Shown: positions 45,304-54,828 of the stretch, piece after piece
Layout: each line of letters opens with the position of its first letter
Numbering within the stretch: position 1 is the stretch's first letter
Assembly: GCA_963975425.1 (NCBI GenBank)
Contig: CAXBGS010000006.1
Coordinates: 348,096 to 412,095, forward strand
Direction of reading: 5' to 3'
From: CAXBGS01 sp963975425
GTDB lineage: Bacteria; Planctomycetota; Planctomycetia; Pirellulales; Pirellulaceae
Length of the DNA stretch: 64,000 nt
The notes under the pieces: model-generated
Told to the model about the DNA's origin: nothing
Seen by the model: only the letters and a program-made list of their open reading frames with translations
The model's database searches: none
Position numbers and translations under genes: made by a program

Positions 45304-48300
45304 ATGGGCATGACAGCTGACTCAGCAGGGAACGGAACGAATTCGAATCCGGCGGAAACTATCGCAAGCCTCTGCCGGCGATTGCAGGGTTTGCTCGACT
45401 CAGGCCGAACCGCGCGCATTGAAGACCTGCTGCTCGAAGTACCGACATTTCGCACCGATGCGCTCATCGAACTTCTCAAGGTCGAGAGACGGTTCCTGAT
45501 CCATCAAGGCGAGCTGCCTGGAATTGAGTCTTATCTCACTCGTTTTCCGGGAGATCGCTACGCGGTCCAAGCAGCATTCGGAATGCAAGACGGAGAGCAT
45601 GGGTCCGAAGATCCGTCGTTGATCGATACCGACCGATCGAGCACGATTTCCGAGCTGAAGCCATTCGGGTCGCAGTTAAAGTCCACGCGCGACCGAATGA
45701 TGCATCCGGCGGATGAGCAAACCGTCACCCAACACGACTTCAACCTCGGAATTGCTTCCGACGAATTTTCGGTGTCAGAGGGTGATGATGATTTTCCTTG
45801 GGCGGATCGATTTCAGATCGAAGGCAGGGTTGGCCAGGGTGGTTTTGGACAGGTCCTTCGTGCGTTTGATACCGAACTTTTGAGAAGTGTCGCGATCAAA
45901 GGGCCGCGTCCGGAGCGATGGGCGAAACTGGTCAAGCGACTGGGACCTCATCGAATCGAAGAGGCGATTGACGACTTTCGCCGCGAGGCACGACAAGCCG
46001 CACGTTTGAAACACGAATTTCTGGTTCGCGTCTTGGATTTCCAAGTCGTTGAAGGAAAGCCATATATCATTCAAGAGTTCGTCGAAGGCGCTGACCTTCG
46101 CGGATGGGCTAAATCGGAGCCACGCGACTTTGAAATGATCGCCAGGATGGTTCTGAAAATCAGTCAAGGTCTCCAGCATGCCCATCGCAATCATGTGGCG
46201 CACCGGGATATCAAACCAGCCAACATTCTCGTCGACGAGTTTGGCGACCCCCACATCACGGATTTCGGACTTGCCTGGCACGAGAGCTTTCGCGAAAGCC
46301 AAAACGGAATCGTCTCTGGAACACTGCCGTACATGTCTCCTGAACAACTCGAAGGGATTGCTGTTCGGCAGGACGGACGAACGGATTTGTGGAGCGTTGG
46401 TGTGGTGCTCTATGAGCTGCTCACGGGGCGGCGGCCGTTCGAAGGAGATCGGAAGAGTTTGAGACGACAGATTCTGTCGGTTACGCCGCCCCCACCTCGA
46501 CAGCACCGTCCGGACGTGCCCGAAGCGCTCGAGCAAATTTGCCTCCGTCTGCTTAGGCCGTGTCTCGACGAACGATATTCTGCCGCCGAGGGGCTAATCG
46601 AAGACTTGACCGAATACTTGGCTCCATCGGCTGACGGGAGCCCGCCAGAACTGGAAGTCGCCACAGCGGGTCGACCACCGATTGTGGTCCCCAAAGGTCT
46701 ACGGTCGTTCGACGAGCACGACGCCGAGTTTTTCCTAACACTTCTACCCGGTCCCGTGGATGAAAACGGATTACCGGAAAGCCTTCGATTTTGGAAAGGG
46801 CGTATCGAAGAGCCGCAATCCGGACTTTCGTTCGAATTGGGAATGATTTGTGGCCCGAGTGGAAGCGGAAAGTCGTCGCTCATCCGTGCCGGACTTGTGC
46901 CGCGACTTTCGCCGACCGTGATACCACTGTATGTGGCCTGCGAATCAGATTGTACGGAGTCACGAATCGTTCGTGCACTTGCCTCTCAATTTCCCGCGAT
47001 ATCGGCTGATGCGCCGCTCGTCGAGGCTTTCGAGCAGCTCATGGATGTTCTCGCGTTAGCGCGTGAATCAAAAGTCTTACTAGTACTCGATCAGTTTGAA
47101 CAGTGGATGCACGGTAAAGACGCATCCAAACCTCACGTTTTGACCGAGGCGCTGCAACGCTGCGACGCCTCCAAGCTGCAGTGTATCCTGCTCACCCGCG
47201 ATGACTTTCGTATTGCCGCCGATCGAGTGTTTCAGCACACGGATCACCGGTTCGTACTCGGCCGCAACCTGGTCTACGTCGATCCTTTCGCCCGCGTACA
47301 TGCTCGAAAAGTTCTTTACGAATTTGGCAAAGCGTACGAAAAACTTCCGATCGATGGAGCTGCGCTCACTCGTAGACAAAACAATTTTCTTGATGAGTCC
47401 GTCTCCTATTTGATCGACGACGGCGGGGCGGCTCCGATTCGGCTGGCCTTGTTTGCGGACCTCATCAAAGACAAACCATGGGAAGTGAAAACGCTCCGAC
47501 AGTTCGGCGGAGCAGCGGGCCTTGGTATCGCCTTTCTCAACGCTACCTTCCATTCGAAAAATGCGCCTTCTTCTTACCGATATCATCGAAGAGCGGCACA
47601 AAACGTTCTGCGGGCTTTATTGCCGGAACCCGGGGTCGAAATTCGCAGCGCGGCCATGCCAATCAACTCCATTCGCGAAGTTTCCGGGTATGGACGCGAG
47701 CCACAAAAGTTTGATGACTTACTAACGATTTTGGAAAAGGAAGTGCGGTTGGTTACTGCCGCCGAGACGCACGCGGACGAATTGACTACCGACAACGTGA
47801 TGGGGCTCGATGGCCGACACTATCAACTGACCCATGACTTTTTGATTCCAGCCATTCGATCCTGGCTTCTGCAAAGACAAACCCCGTTATCGCGATTCCG
47901 GAAATTTTGTGAGGATCCAAGCCGTATTCCGCAAGCGGCGGGGATGACCCTCTTTATTGCGACGATGTTTGTGGTATTCCACACTTTCTTATTAGTCACT
48001 GGCGGTATCGGAAGTAGCCAAGTTTCCACCATCGCAATGTTCACGTGGATCACCCTGTTCGATATTCCTTATATCGTGCAGGGAATTCAGCTTTTGCGCG
48101 GTCGCCACGGGGTGATTCGATCACTCTTGGCTTGTGACTTTTTTGTGGTGGGAATGAGTGCGCTGACAATTTGGAGTCCCGAAACGTTCTACATCGATCT
48201 ATTCGGTTCTGTCGATGAACCCGGATCGATACGCGCGAGATACACTGTCATACTGCTCTTTCTAACGTATTGTTCGTCCGTCCATCTCGTCGCGTGGACA

Positions 48301-48345
48301 GCCATCCGCGCTGCACGTGCTCGTCGACAATTGAAGGCCGTCTAG
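45304..48345 (+). CDS. Ser/Thr protein kinase fused to nSTAND1 NTPase and membrane segments
   Basis: 1013 residues from ATG 45304 (TTG 45274 would add 10). Residues about 20-85 form the RLQGLLDSG...IESYLTRFP module typical of planctomycete kinases. The kinase domain (167-432) has GQGGFGQV, VAIK, HRDIKPANIL, DFGLAW, SPEQLEG and DLWSVGVVLYEL, so it looks active. From about 515 an NTPase has GPSGSGKSSL and VLLVLDQFEQW, matching the nSTAND1/conflict ATPase type. The last 130 residues hold four membrane helices. Probably a membrane sensor-kinase. It lies beside a barrel protein and an ECF sigma factor on the other strand. Confidence 0.92.
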   Translation: MGMTADSAGNGTNSNPAETIASLCRRLQGLLDSGRTARIEDLLLEVPTFRTDALIELLKVERRFLIHQGELPGIESYLTRFPGDRYAVQAAFGMQDGEHGSEDPSLIDTDRSSTISELKPFGSQLKSTRDRMMHPADEQTVTQHDFNLGIASDEFSVSEGDDDFPWADRFQIEGRVGQGGFGQVLRAFDTELLRSVAIKGPRPERWAKLVKRLGPHRIEEAIDDFRREARQAARLKHEFLVRVLDFQVVEGKPYIIQEFVEGADLRGWAKSEPRDFEMIARMVLKISQGLQHAHRNHVAHRDIKPANILVDEFGDPHITDFGLAWHESFRESQNGIVSGTLPYMSPEQLEGIAVRQDGRTDLWSVGVVLYELLTGRRPFEGDRKSLRRQILSVTPPPPRQHRPDVPEALEQICLRLLRPCLDERYSAAEGLIEDLTEYLAPSADGSPPELEVATAGRPPIVVPKGLRSFDEHDAEFFLTLLPGPVDENGLPESLRFWKGRIEEPQSGLSFELGMICGPSGSGKSSLIRAGLVPRLSPTVIPLYVACESDCTESRIVRALASQFPAISADAPLVEAFEQLMDVLALARESKVLLVLDQFEQWMHGKDASKPHVLTEALQRCDASKLQCILLTRDDFRIAADRVFQHTDHRFVLGRNLVYVDPFARVHARKVLYEFGKAYEKLPIDGAALTRRQNNFLDESVSYLIDDGGAAPIRLALFADLIKDKPWEVKTLRQFGGAAGLGIAFLNATFHSKNAPSSYRYHRRAAQNVLRALLPEPGVEIRSAAMPINSIREVSGYGREPQKFDDLLTILEKEVRLVTAAETHADELTTDNVMGLDGRHYQLTHDFLIPAIRSWLLQRQTPLSRFRKFCEDPSRIPQAAGMTLFIATMFVVFHTFLLVTGGIGSSQVSTIAMFTWITLFDIPYIVQGIQLLRGRHGVIRSLLACDFFVVGMSALTIWSPETFYIDLFGSVDEPGSIRARYTVILLFLTYCSSVHLVAWTAIRAARARRQLKAV

Positions 48346-48393
48346 AGCCTATCGTTACGCCGAAGCGTTCAGTAAGTACTTCATTTGCTGCCA

Positions 48394-49461
48394 CTAGAAT
48401 CGGCGAGCGAAGGTCGCGGTGATTTGATCGAATCGACCATTTTCTGGTTCAAGCTCTGGATAGGCATTGACCTGATAGGACAAGGACACAGAGGCGTACT
48501 CTTCCCAAATGACGCGGCAGCCGATCCCAAACGTCCACTCAGCATCTTCGTCAATGGACGTTCCTAAGAACGTCGTATGCCAATCGTTGTGGCGAAGCTC
48601 GAGACCCGCAAGTGCGCGACTGACTCGCAATGTCCCACTCGTGTCACTGGCAAACTCGTAGTGTTCTCCGTCGATGTAAATCCCTACGAATCGGGAGGGC
48701 GTGATGCCGATCCCGTATCGAAGCAGCAGCGATTGGGGAGTGTCTTTGATCGGAGCCGTTGGCAAGCTTGCAGCAGCGGGAGGCGGAATCGTGAACACAC
48801 TACTGACATCCGAGACCGTGCTGATTTTCCCGATGCCCCCGACCAAACCGAAGGCGATTGTCGGATTCGGCTGCCAACGAAATCCCAGGTTAACGTCAAA
48901 TCCGTAATCCACATCGAGATCGACGCGAAGTGGCAGGAATAACGGCGCTTCCATGATGTCGAATGTGGTCTGTGCCGTGAGGACACGCACCTGGGTGCCG
49001 AGCGAACTCGTTTCGCTGATTTGACGGCTTAATCCGAAGAACAATTCGTGAGATGAAAAATCGTTCTCCCCCGTGCGTGTATCCCCGTTGAGCGTATCCG
49101 TTCTCGCATAGGCGAGGGGGATCTGGCCCTCCCCCGGAAGCTCGATCGTACCTGCCACCGAAGTATCGGTCAGCACAGCTCCGCTTCTGGAAAAGGCGTG
49201 TAGGTTGCTCAGTGCAACTGACTTGAGCGATGATGCGGGCGATCTTCGCCGTCCCCAGTCATCAGCGGCGGGATTAACTGAGTACGTGCCGGGATGCGCT
49301 GCGGTCGCCTGTAGCGCTGTTGGCGATGCAAAGCTGGCGCCGTTGGCCCGGCGCAAAGCGGTGAACAGCCTTAGTGCATAAGGATCTTGCCCCGCGCAAT
49401 GCTCGGAACTGAGCGAACAGATCATCGCAATGACAATCAGTAGTGCCGCTCGCAGTCTCAT
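48394..49461 (-). CDS. outer-membrane beta-barrel-like protein
   Basis: 355 residues from ATG 49461. Signal peptide (LRAALLIVIAMICSLSSEHCAG). After residue 130 it has alternating aromatic/hydrophobic strands (SSLGTQVRVLTAQTTFDIM, GFDVNLGFRWQPNPTIAFGLV, SVSLSYQVNAYPE) and ends with a C-terminal Phe (TATFARRF), a barrel-insertion signal. Likely a surface or export pore; ligand unknown. It follows the ECF sigma gene on the same strand, which may control it. Confidence 0.75.
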   Translation of the reverse strand: MRLRAALLIVIAMICSLSSEHCAGQDPYALRLFTALRRANGASFASPTALQATAAHPGTYSVNPAADDWGRRRSPASSLKSVALSNLHAFSRSGAVLTDTSVAGTIELPGEGQIPLAYARTDTLNGDTRTGENDFSSHELFFGLSRQISETSSLGTQVRVLTAQTTFDIMEAPLFLPLRVDLDVDYGFDVNLGFRWQPNPTIAFGLVGGIGKISTVSDVSSVFTIPPPAAASLPTAPIKDTPQSLLLRYGIGITPSRFVGIYIDGEHYEFASDTSGTLRVSRALAGLELRHNDWHTTFLGTSIDEDAEWTFGIGCRVIWEEYASVSLSYQVNAYPELEPENGRFDQITATFARRF

Positions 49462-49614
49462 TGCCCCTACCCTTTTACTCGAGTCTGACGATTCCACGGA
49501 TTGCGACGTTGTGTGGAGACGTGACGCCTCGCGAATCCTTATCGGTCAGGCCACCGCTGCGGCCTTAGTGAAACATGGTCGGCCGAGTTGATAGCTAGAC
49601 TTTTAATTCTTCAC

Positions 49615-50208
49615 CTATTCCGGGGTGGTCCTCACTTCAGCCGCAATCATGTCGGTCACCTTTTGTCGATCGCGATTGATCGTGCTCACACTGACACCGA
49701 AGAGCGTGGCCAATTCTTGCGTCGTCATCGAGCCATCGAGATACGCAGACCACACTCGGCGCTGGCGATCATCACAGCGTTTTAACACGGACCTGCACGC
49801 GAGTAGTTCGCGGAGCTCTTGATCTTTATTGCACAGTACATCGAGCAACGTACCGGTCGTCGAGTGATCCGATTCGTTCGCGGGAGAAAGCAAAAGACGA
49901 AACTTCTCGCTTTTCTTCGATTGATCCGCGATGATCGTCTCGATCATCCGCCGAAGGTAGCCGCGGAAACGCCTGTTCGAGTCATATTGAAAACGTTTCA
50001 CGTATCGAAACAGTCGGAACAACAGTTCGGCGACGACCTCTTCCGCATCCGAACGCGACAAGCCGCGATAGCGAGCCCACCCCACGAGCCTCTCGGCGTA
50101 CATGTCGTAGAACTCATTCCAGTAGTGCTGGTCACCTTCCTTGAGCCCTTCGATCATCGAGACGCGAGTCGCCAAACTATTGCGACTGGACGGTGAATCG
50201 TTCGTCAT
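49615..50208 (-). CDS. ECF-type RNA polymerase sigma factor
   Basis: 197 residues from ATG 50208 with AAAGG upstream. Region 2 has EFYDMYAERLVGWARYRGLS and DAEEVVAELLFRLFRYV; region 4 has DDRQRRVWSAYLDGSMTTQE and LATLFGVSVSTINRDRQKV, a clear helix-turn-helix. It directs RNA polymerase to specific promoters. No anti-sigma gene is adjacent; the kinase at 45304 may be the regulator, as in kinase-linked planctomycete ECF groups (inference). Confidence 0.88.
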   Translation of the reverse strand: MTNDSPSSRNSLATRVSMIEGLKEGDQHYWNEFYDMYAERLVGWARYRGLSRSDAEEVVAELLFRLFRYVKRFQYDSNRRFRGYLRRMIETIIADQSKKSEKFRLLLSPANESDHSTTGTLLDVLCNKDQELRELLACRSVLKRCDDRQRRVWSAYLDGSMTTQELATLFGVSVSTINRDRQKVTDMIAAEVRTTPE

Positions 50209-50483
50209 GAGCCTTTCCCCTACGCGGCGCGGTAGCTTCCAGTACCGAGTTTTCCACTCATTTGCTGTCAATCTACCAGATGCGCCGGATACCCGCTAAG
50301 CCAGTCGCTCACTGCGGAATCGGCATGAGCGTTGATAAATGGATCAGCGGTAAAACGCGTCATTTTCACGAAAGACGAACTTTTTTGCATTTTCTCTGCG
50401 CAGAGAGATTCCTCCCCCAGTAACGGCTGATGAAACGAGGCCGGCGTGGCTTCGTGCTCGTAACCATGCAAGGGAGTTCAGCA

Positions 50484-51437
50484 ATGACGATGCAATTCAA
50501 TGGCCCCGCTCTCGATCGGGCCATCAAGACGAAATACGGTTCGGTCGACAAAACGATTGAGAGAGAAACGGCAGCACTTTCAAAACGTCATCGAGCGGCA
50601 ATCTATCGCGCCATCGAGGGAGAACCCGTTAATGAAGAACTTGGACGTGCGCTAGTCATGCTTCTGCAAGATACGGGTGAGGACCTTCTCGGCCGTAGCA
50701 GCGGCGGCGAACGAATTCGACTGACCACCCAGTCACAGGTGTACTACCAGGCGATTCGTCTGCTCGGCAAGTACCCAGCCGGAGGCGCAACGAGGTCTGG
50801 TGCGAATAAGAGTGTCGCACTGTGTGTGTTCGACTGGCTCCATAACCAGCTCGATTGCACAAACGAGGAATTCGAATGCGTTTGTAGGGAACTCAAACGT
50901 ACAAACTTTGTTGAGCCCGGAAACGATGGGACCTGGATACCCTCGAGCTTGAGTCTTCGGGAAATCACTCAGTTACTCGAAGATCGATTCGCTTACCAAT
51001 GGCCTCAGGTTCGACGTATCTTCACATCCTCGCACGCGCGGCGTCGACAAATGGCGGCAAAACTTCGCGACTTGGTCAAGCAAGCCGAAGCATTGACATG
51101 TGACCCCGTGGCTTTCTTCAGCAACGATGAGGCGATTCAAATGCTTCTCGTCGACCAGCCACGGCAGTCCGAGACCGTTCGCGCCGCTTATGCAATCACT
51201 TGGCAAATCGAGCACCTGCTGACAGTGGAACTGTTGGCGATGCTCCAAACTGATATTGTGTTAGCGGAACGATCGTTTCAGGCAATCACCGGCCCTCTCT
51301 TCGAAGACTACGATGTCTGGACGAAATGGCTCCGGGCCAGGCAACCCGCACCCACTGATGACATCAAGCGGCACTTCCGCCATCACGTCATGCGGATGCG
51401 AGATCACGCCCAGTACTTCTTGAGCGACGAGTCTTGA
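50484..51437 (+). CDS. hypothetical protein near replicon
   Basis: 317 residues from ATG 50484 with GGGAG upstream; the 335-residue version from 50430 lacks a site. N-terminus GPALDRAIKTKYGSVDKTIE resembles Cro/XRE-like or AlpA-like helices, followed by ALVMLLQDTGEDLLG and long helical parts. No family recognised. Divergent from RepA. Confidence 0.7.
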   Translation: MTMQFNGPALDRAIKTKYGSVDKTIERETAALSKRHRAAIYRAIEGEPVNEELGRALVMLLQDTGEDLLGRSSGGERIRLTTQSQVYYQAIRLLGKYPAGGATRSGANKSVALCVFDWLHNQLDCTNEEFECVCRELKRTNFVEPGNDGTWIPSSLSLREITQLLEDRFAYQWPQVRRIFTSSHARRRQMAAKLRDLVKQAEALTCDPVAFFSNDEAIQMLLVDQPRQSETVRAAYAITWQIEHLLTVELLAMLQTDIVLAERSFQAITGPLFEDYDVWTKWLRARQPAPTDDIKRHFRHHVMRMRDHAQYFLSDES

Positions 51438-51449
51438 AGCTCGTACTGC

Positions 51450-51842
51450 CTATGGCTCCGGAAGATTGAAGCCGGGTTCGGTTCGTTCAACTTCGAAGAC
51501 AAGCTGTTCACGCAGCTTTGGCGTATCTTGGTCCTGTTTTTCGAGACGCGCTGCTGCATACCGGGGATAGCGTAGCAGCCCACGCAGCTCGACCAGCCTC
51601 GCTAGCAGCACGTTGGCTTCGTCACGCAGCATGATGCTATCACCCTGATGCCCTTCGAAACCCTTGTGTTGTCCCTGGGCAATGCAAACGCCTGCCGTGC
51701 CGCAGAGGTCCATCAAGTCGTCCCGAGAGATCTCGTCGTTGATCCACTTGCGAGTGGCCTCGCTACAGTGGCGAATGATTTCACGGACTGTATCGTGACG
51801 GGCGTAATCGCTATGTGAGTAGTCGGGTAATATCGTGGACAT
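51450..51842 (-). CDS. small hypothetical protein
   Basis: 130 residues from ATG 51842 with AGGAAGGACAACG upstream. Contains REIIRHCSEATRKWINDEIS and LCGTAGVCIAQGQHKGFEG; helical, no family recognised. Lies just downstream of RepA on the same strand. Confidence 0.65.
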   Translation of the reverse strand: MSTILPDYSHSDYARHDTVREIIRHCSEATRKWINDEISRDDLMDLCGTAGVCIAQGQHKGFEGHQGDSIMLRDEANVLLARLVELRGLLRYPRYAAARLEKQDQDTPKLREQLVFEVERTEPGFNLPEP

Positions 51843-52009
51843 CGTTGTCCTTCCTTTCTGCCGCTTCCTGTTGCGGCTGTTTCGTTGGATTGGATCGCAT
51901 CGTAACTCGCTTTCTCTCCTTACGTCAACAAAAACTGGCAACCCACTGATCGTGTTGCATAATTTCAGGCAACGCTAGTTTACGACCGGTGAATGTACGC
52001 GAGATCTAC

Positions 52010-53071
52010 TCAATGGACCGGTGAACGCTTGCGACGTTCGCACCATTTTCTGCAAAAGCCCACGAAAGCCGCATCCGGTTTTCGCGGTGGCTCCGCGCCG
52101 GACATCTCCATCCAGCTTCGCCACTGGCGTTCCAGTTCGTAAACATCGAATCCTGGCGCCGCTAGCCGAGCTTGGTGATAGGTGTCCGGTAGTAGTGGCG
52201 GGACCGTGTTTGAACCGCTGCTTCCAGTCGTCAGCGGGATCGTGCCCCGGTTTTCAAACACGACGATGTCTGGATTGTCTTCATCGAACCGAACTTGATA
52301 GTCCGGCATATGACTTGTCCTCAAGTCGTCATCAACAACTCGTTTGACCAATCGTTTGAATTCTTTCAGCGTCGAGCCTGAACCGCATTTGCGACGCAGT
52401 AGATCGAGCGAGATTCGCCATTCTGCCTGCCGTCCACAGTGCTTGCGTGCCAGTTCGTACATGCGGCGTTCGATCGGCCTGCGAAGTCGAAAGTAGTCGC
52501 GGTGAAGGGTGAGTACTTCTTTCGATCGAACCGCGTTGAATACCCAATCGGACAATTTAACTTCGATCTCTTGCATCCGACCCTCGCGTGTCTCTCGAAC
52601 AATCCTCGCCCGCTCGATGATCCCAAACGTCTCGAACTCTTCTGTGCCGCCCGTAACAATGTTCGTGCTGATTCGCGTACCGGACAATCTTTCGAAGGCT
52701 GCCTTGAGCGCTTCGTAGGCCTGGCCGTTGGTCATTCGGTTGGTCGACAGAAGTAAATCATGGGCTTTGAACCGAACCACCTGCGAGACCTCGTCGCCGT
52801 TGTTGATCGCAGCAATCATCTGCGAAATGCAGTAGATCAACACGTCGCGGTCGTGCACTGTGGCAAGTCCATCTGACGAAGGCTTGATTTCGATGAATGT
52901 GTCTTTGTGTTCGTAGCGGCGGACTCGATGATCAGGTTTGGTGGAGAGCGAGAAAATCGGATGTTCCATCGAACCCATATCCCCTTTCGGAGTAGCATCA
53001 AAAATATCACAGACGAAAAAATCGGGCGTCGGGTAGCGCTGAGGCAACAAAGGTGAACGAGACTGGGTCAT
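52010..53071 (-). CDS. repA: plasmid replication initiator RepA-like
   Basis: 353 residues from ATG 53071; the longer frame to 53143 would overlap the iterons. Landmarks: PDFFVCDIFDATPKGDMGSM, MEHPIFSLSTKPDHRVRRYE, VLIYCISQMIAAIN, RPIERRMYELARKHCG (winged-helix part), AEWRISLDLLRRKCGSGSTL. This matches the RepA (replication initiator protein A) family that binds iterons and melts the origin. Upstream lie seven iterons and a DnaA box (53115-53407), confirming the role. Presence inside a tRNA-integrated element suggests an integrated plasmid. Confidence 0.9.
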   Translation of the reverse strand: MTQSRSPLLPQRYPTPDFFVCDIFDATPKGDMGSMEHPIFSLSTKPDHRVRRYEHKDTFIEIKPSSDGLATVHDRDVLIYCISQMIAAINNGDEVSQVVRFKAHDLLLSTNRMTNGQAYEALKAAFERLSGTRISTNIVTGGTEEFETFGIIERARIVRETREGRMQEIEVKLSDWVFNAVRSKEVLTLHRDYFRLRRPIERRMYELARKHCGRQAEWRISLDLLRRKCGSGSTLKEFKRLVKRVVDDDLRTSHMPDYQVRFDEDNPDIVVFENRGTIPLTTGSSGSNTVPPLLPDTYHQARLAAPGFDVYELERQWRSWMEMSGAEPPRKPDAAFVGFCRKWCERRKRSPVH

Positions 53072-53114
53072 GCTGAGTCCACTGTGCGGATTCGCGAACC
53101 GTGAGTCAAGCAAA

Positions 53115-53294
53115 TTCGATATTTCACACACGCGGACGTGCAAATCGATATTTCAGCCACGATTTTCGATACTTCACACACCCCAACCCGTGTCAGGGCT
53201 TTGTTTCGATACTTCACACACTGGGCCACCGGGTTCGACGGTTTGCACACAAAGTTTCGACGTTTTACACACCTTGTTTCGATGGTTCACACAC
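53115..53294 (+). repeat. seven iterons of oriV
   Basis: Seven 17-base copies of about TTCGATACTTCACACAC at 53115, 53144 (diverged), 53165, 53205, 53234, 53256 and 53278; starts are spaced 29, 21, 40, 29, 22 and 22 bp apart. The CACAC end is best conserved. Iterons are the binding sites of RepA proteins. Confidence 0.88.
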
Positions 53295-53398
53295 CGGCGT
53301 GAAAAAAATCCCATGTGGATTCAACGACTTAACTGCGGATCGGAAAGCCGTAACACCTCTTTCAAACCCAATCAAACACACGCTCTCCGAATGAAGCC

Positions 53399-53407
53399 TG
53401 TGGATAA
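53399..53407 (+). promoter_or_regulatory. DnaA box
   Basis: TGTGGATAA, complement of TTATCCACA, the perfect consensus for host DnaA. It lies about 105 bp beyond the last iteron. Confidence 0.75.
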
Positions 53408-53868
53408 GTCACCTACTCCCGGCGGAACTAGGTGTCTGTTTTGGCGATGGGAAGATATAGCTGGCGGCATGTCGCTGCCACGCTCTTCCATCAGACCAGA
53501 TCGGAATTCGCACGAGTCCTGCGAGACTGTTGAGGAGGACAGCTGAACGAGCGTGGAAGTGCGCGCAAAAAAAACACGCGTGATCAAGCCGCGTTGATTG
53601 GGGCAAAACCAACGTCAACAAGAACCACGCGTGCGAACACAAGTTTGACGTTGTAGTTCGCGGCTGAAAATACCTGAATTCACTAACCGACGCGAAAGTT
53701 GTCGTCGAGGCGGTTGGTCACAGTTTGCCGTACTGCCGTGTTCCCTTAAGACCGTGATTAAGGCGAACCGCAATAATTAAGTCTCGACTTCCAATTGCCC
53801 CCAGAAATTTACGGCGTTTCTCATGAAATCGCTTGCGAAAATCGTCGCGGCCGCGCTAACGTCGAATC

Positions 53869-54828
53869 ATGACACTCTCGCGAAGCGATGAGCTTACCCG
53901 ATTCAAAACGGAAATCGATTTGCGGCAATTTGCCGCATCGGTCGGCTTTCAATTGGTGCGGCGACAATCCAGCCGGCTCAGCGCCGTGATGAAACATCCC
54001 TGCGGTGACAAGATCGTCGTCGCGCGAGCCCCTTCCGGGCAGTACGTCTATTTCAACGTTCACGGAGGTGATAGCGGGACGATCATTGACTTCGTGCAGA
54101 CACGTGAACGCATCGGGCTCGGCGAAGTCCGGAAACGGCTTCGCAACTGGAACGGAAGTGGAGATCTCGAAAACAGGACGTCCCCCACTCTCTTTGAAGA
54201 ACTCGAGCCTGCCACCCGTGACGATGCGCGTGTGTTAGCCGAATGGCATTCCGCGGCACCGGTTTTGCAAGAGAACCGATATCTCTGTGAGGAACGCGGC
54301 ATCGCGGCAAAGATCTTGGGCGACGTGAAGTTTCAGCGTCGAATACGAGTGGATCGGCGCGGCAACATTCTTTTTGCCCATTATCGGCCATCGGGTCTCT
54401 GCGGTTTCGAACGAAAGAACCGCGGTTTCACGGGGTTCGCATCCGGTGGGACCAAGGCGTTATTCTGTTCTCAGCCCTGCGATGATGATCGTCAAATGAT
54501 CGTTTGCGAAACTGCCATCGACGCCCTTTCCGTCGCCACACTCTCGGGAACCTCGGGTAAACGATTTTTTAGTACGGCCGGACGCCCCAGCGAATTTCAA
54601 ATCAACTTGTTGCGGTCTGCTGCCGAGAAAATGCCGTCTGGTAGCGAGATTCTGTTGGCGACGGACAACGATGAGGCCGGACGAGCGATGGCGAGGTCCC
54701 TTCGTTCCGCGTTGGCGGATGTTGCAGATCGAGTTGAAGACCATTTCCCCGCGCAAGAAGGTCAAGACTGGAACGACGTCGTCATGGCGGCTCGCCGCAA
54801 CGCCGTACCGCAATACCGCCCCGCCTGA
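53869..54828 (+). CDS. DUF3991/TOPRIM primase-like protein
   Basis: 319 residues. N-terminal DUF3991-like region (LRQFAASVGFQLVRRQSSRL, YVYFNVHGGDSGTIIDFVQ), then a TOPRIM domain with MIVCETAIDALSVATL and ILLATDNDEAGRAMA. Such proteins occur on plasmids beside RepA and act in primer synthesis or nicking during replication. Start ATG 53869; no zinc finger is seen. Divergent from repA across the origin. Confidence 0.88.
   Translation: MTLSRSDELTRFKTEIDLRQFAASVGFQLVRRQSSRLSAVMKHPCGDKIVVARAPSGQYVYFNVHGGDSGTIIDFVQTRERIGLGEVRKRLRNWNGSGDLENRTSPTLFEELEPATRDDARVLAEWHSAAPVLQENRYLCEERGIAAKILGDVKFQRRIRVDRRGNILFAHYRPSGLCGFERKNRGFTGFASGGTKALFCSQPCDDDRQMIVCETAIDALSVATLSGTSGKRFFSTAGRPSEFQINLLRSAAEKMPSGSEILLATDNDEAGRAMARSLRSALADVADRVEDHFPAQEGQDWNDVVMAARRNAVPQYRPA

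Larger units (their letters stand above)
53072..53868. other. replication origin region
   Basis: 797 bp between divergent RepA and TOPRIM genes. It holds seven iterons (53115-53294), a perfect DnaA box (53399-53407) and two CACGCGTG palindromes about 50 bp apart near 53574 and 53625. This is the natural position of oriV. No gene is supported in it. Confidence 0.75.

Noticed and set aside
53115..53294. CRISPR array
   Set aside because: The seven repeats are 17 bases with 4-23-base spacers of uneven length and sit upstream of RepA; they are iterons. No cas genes are present.
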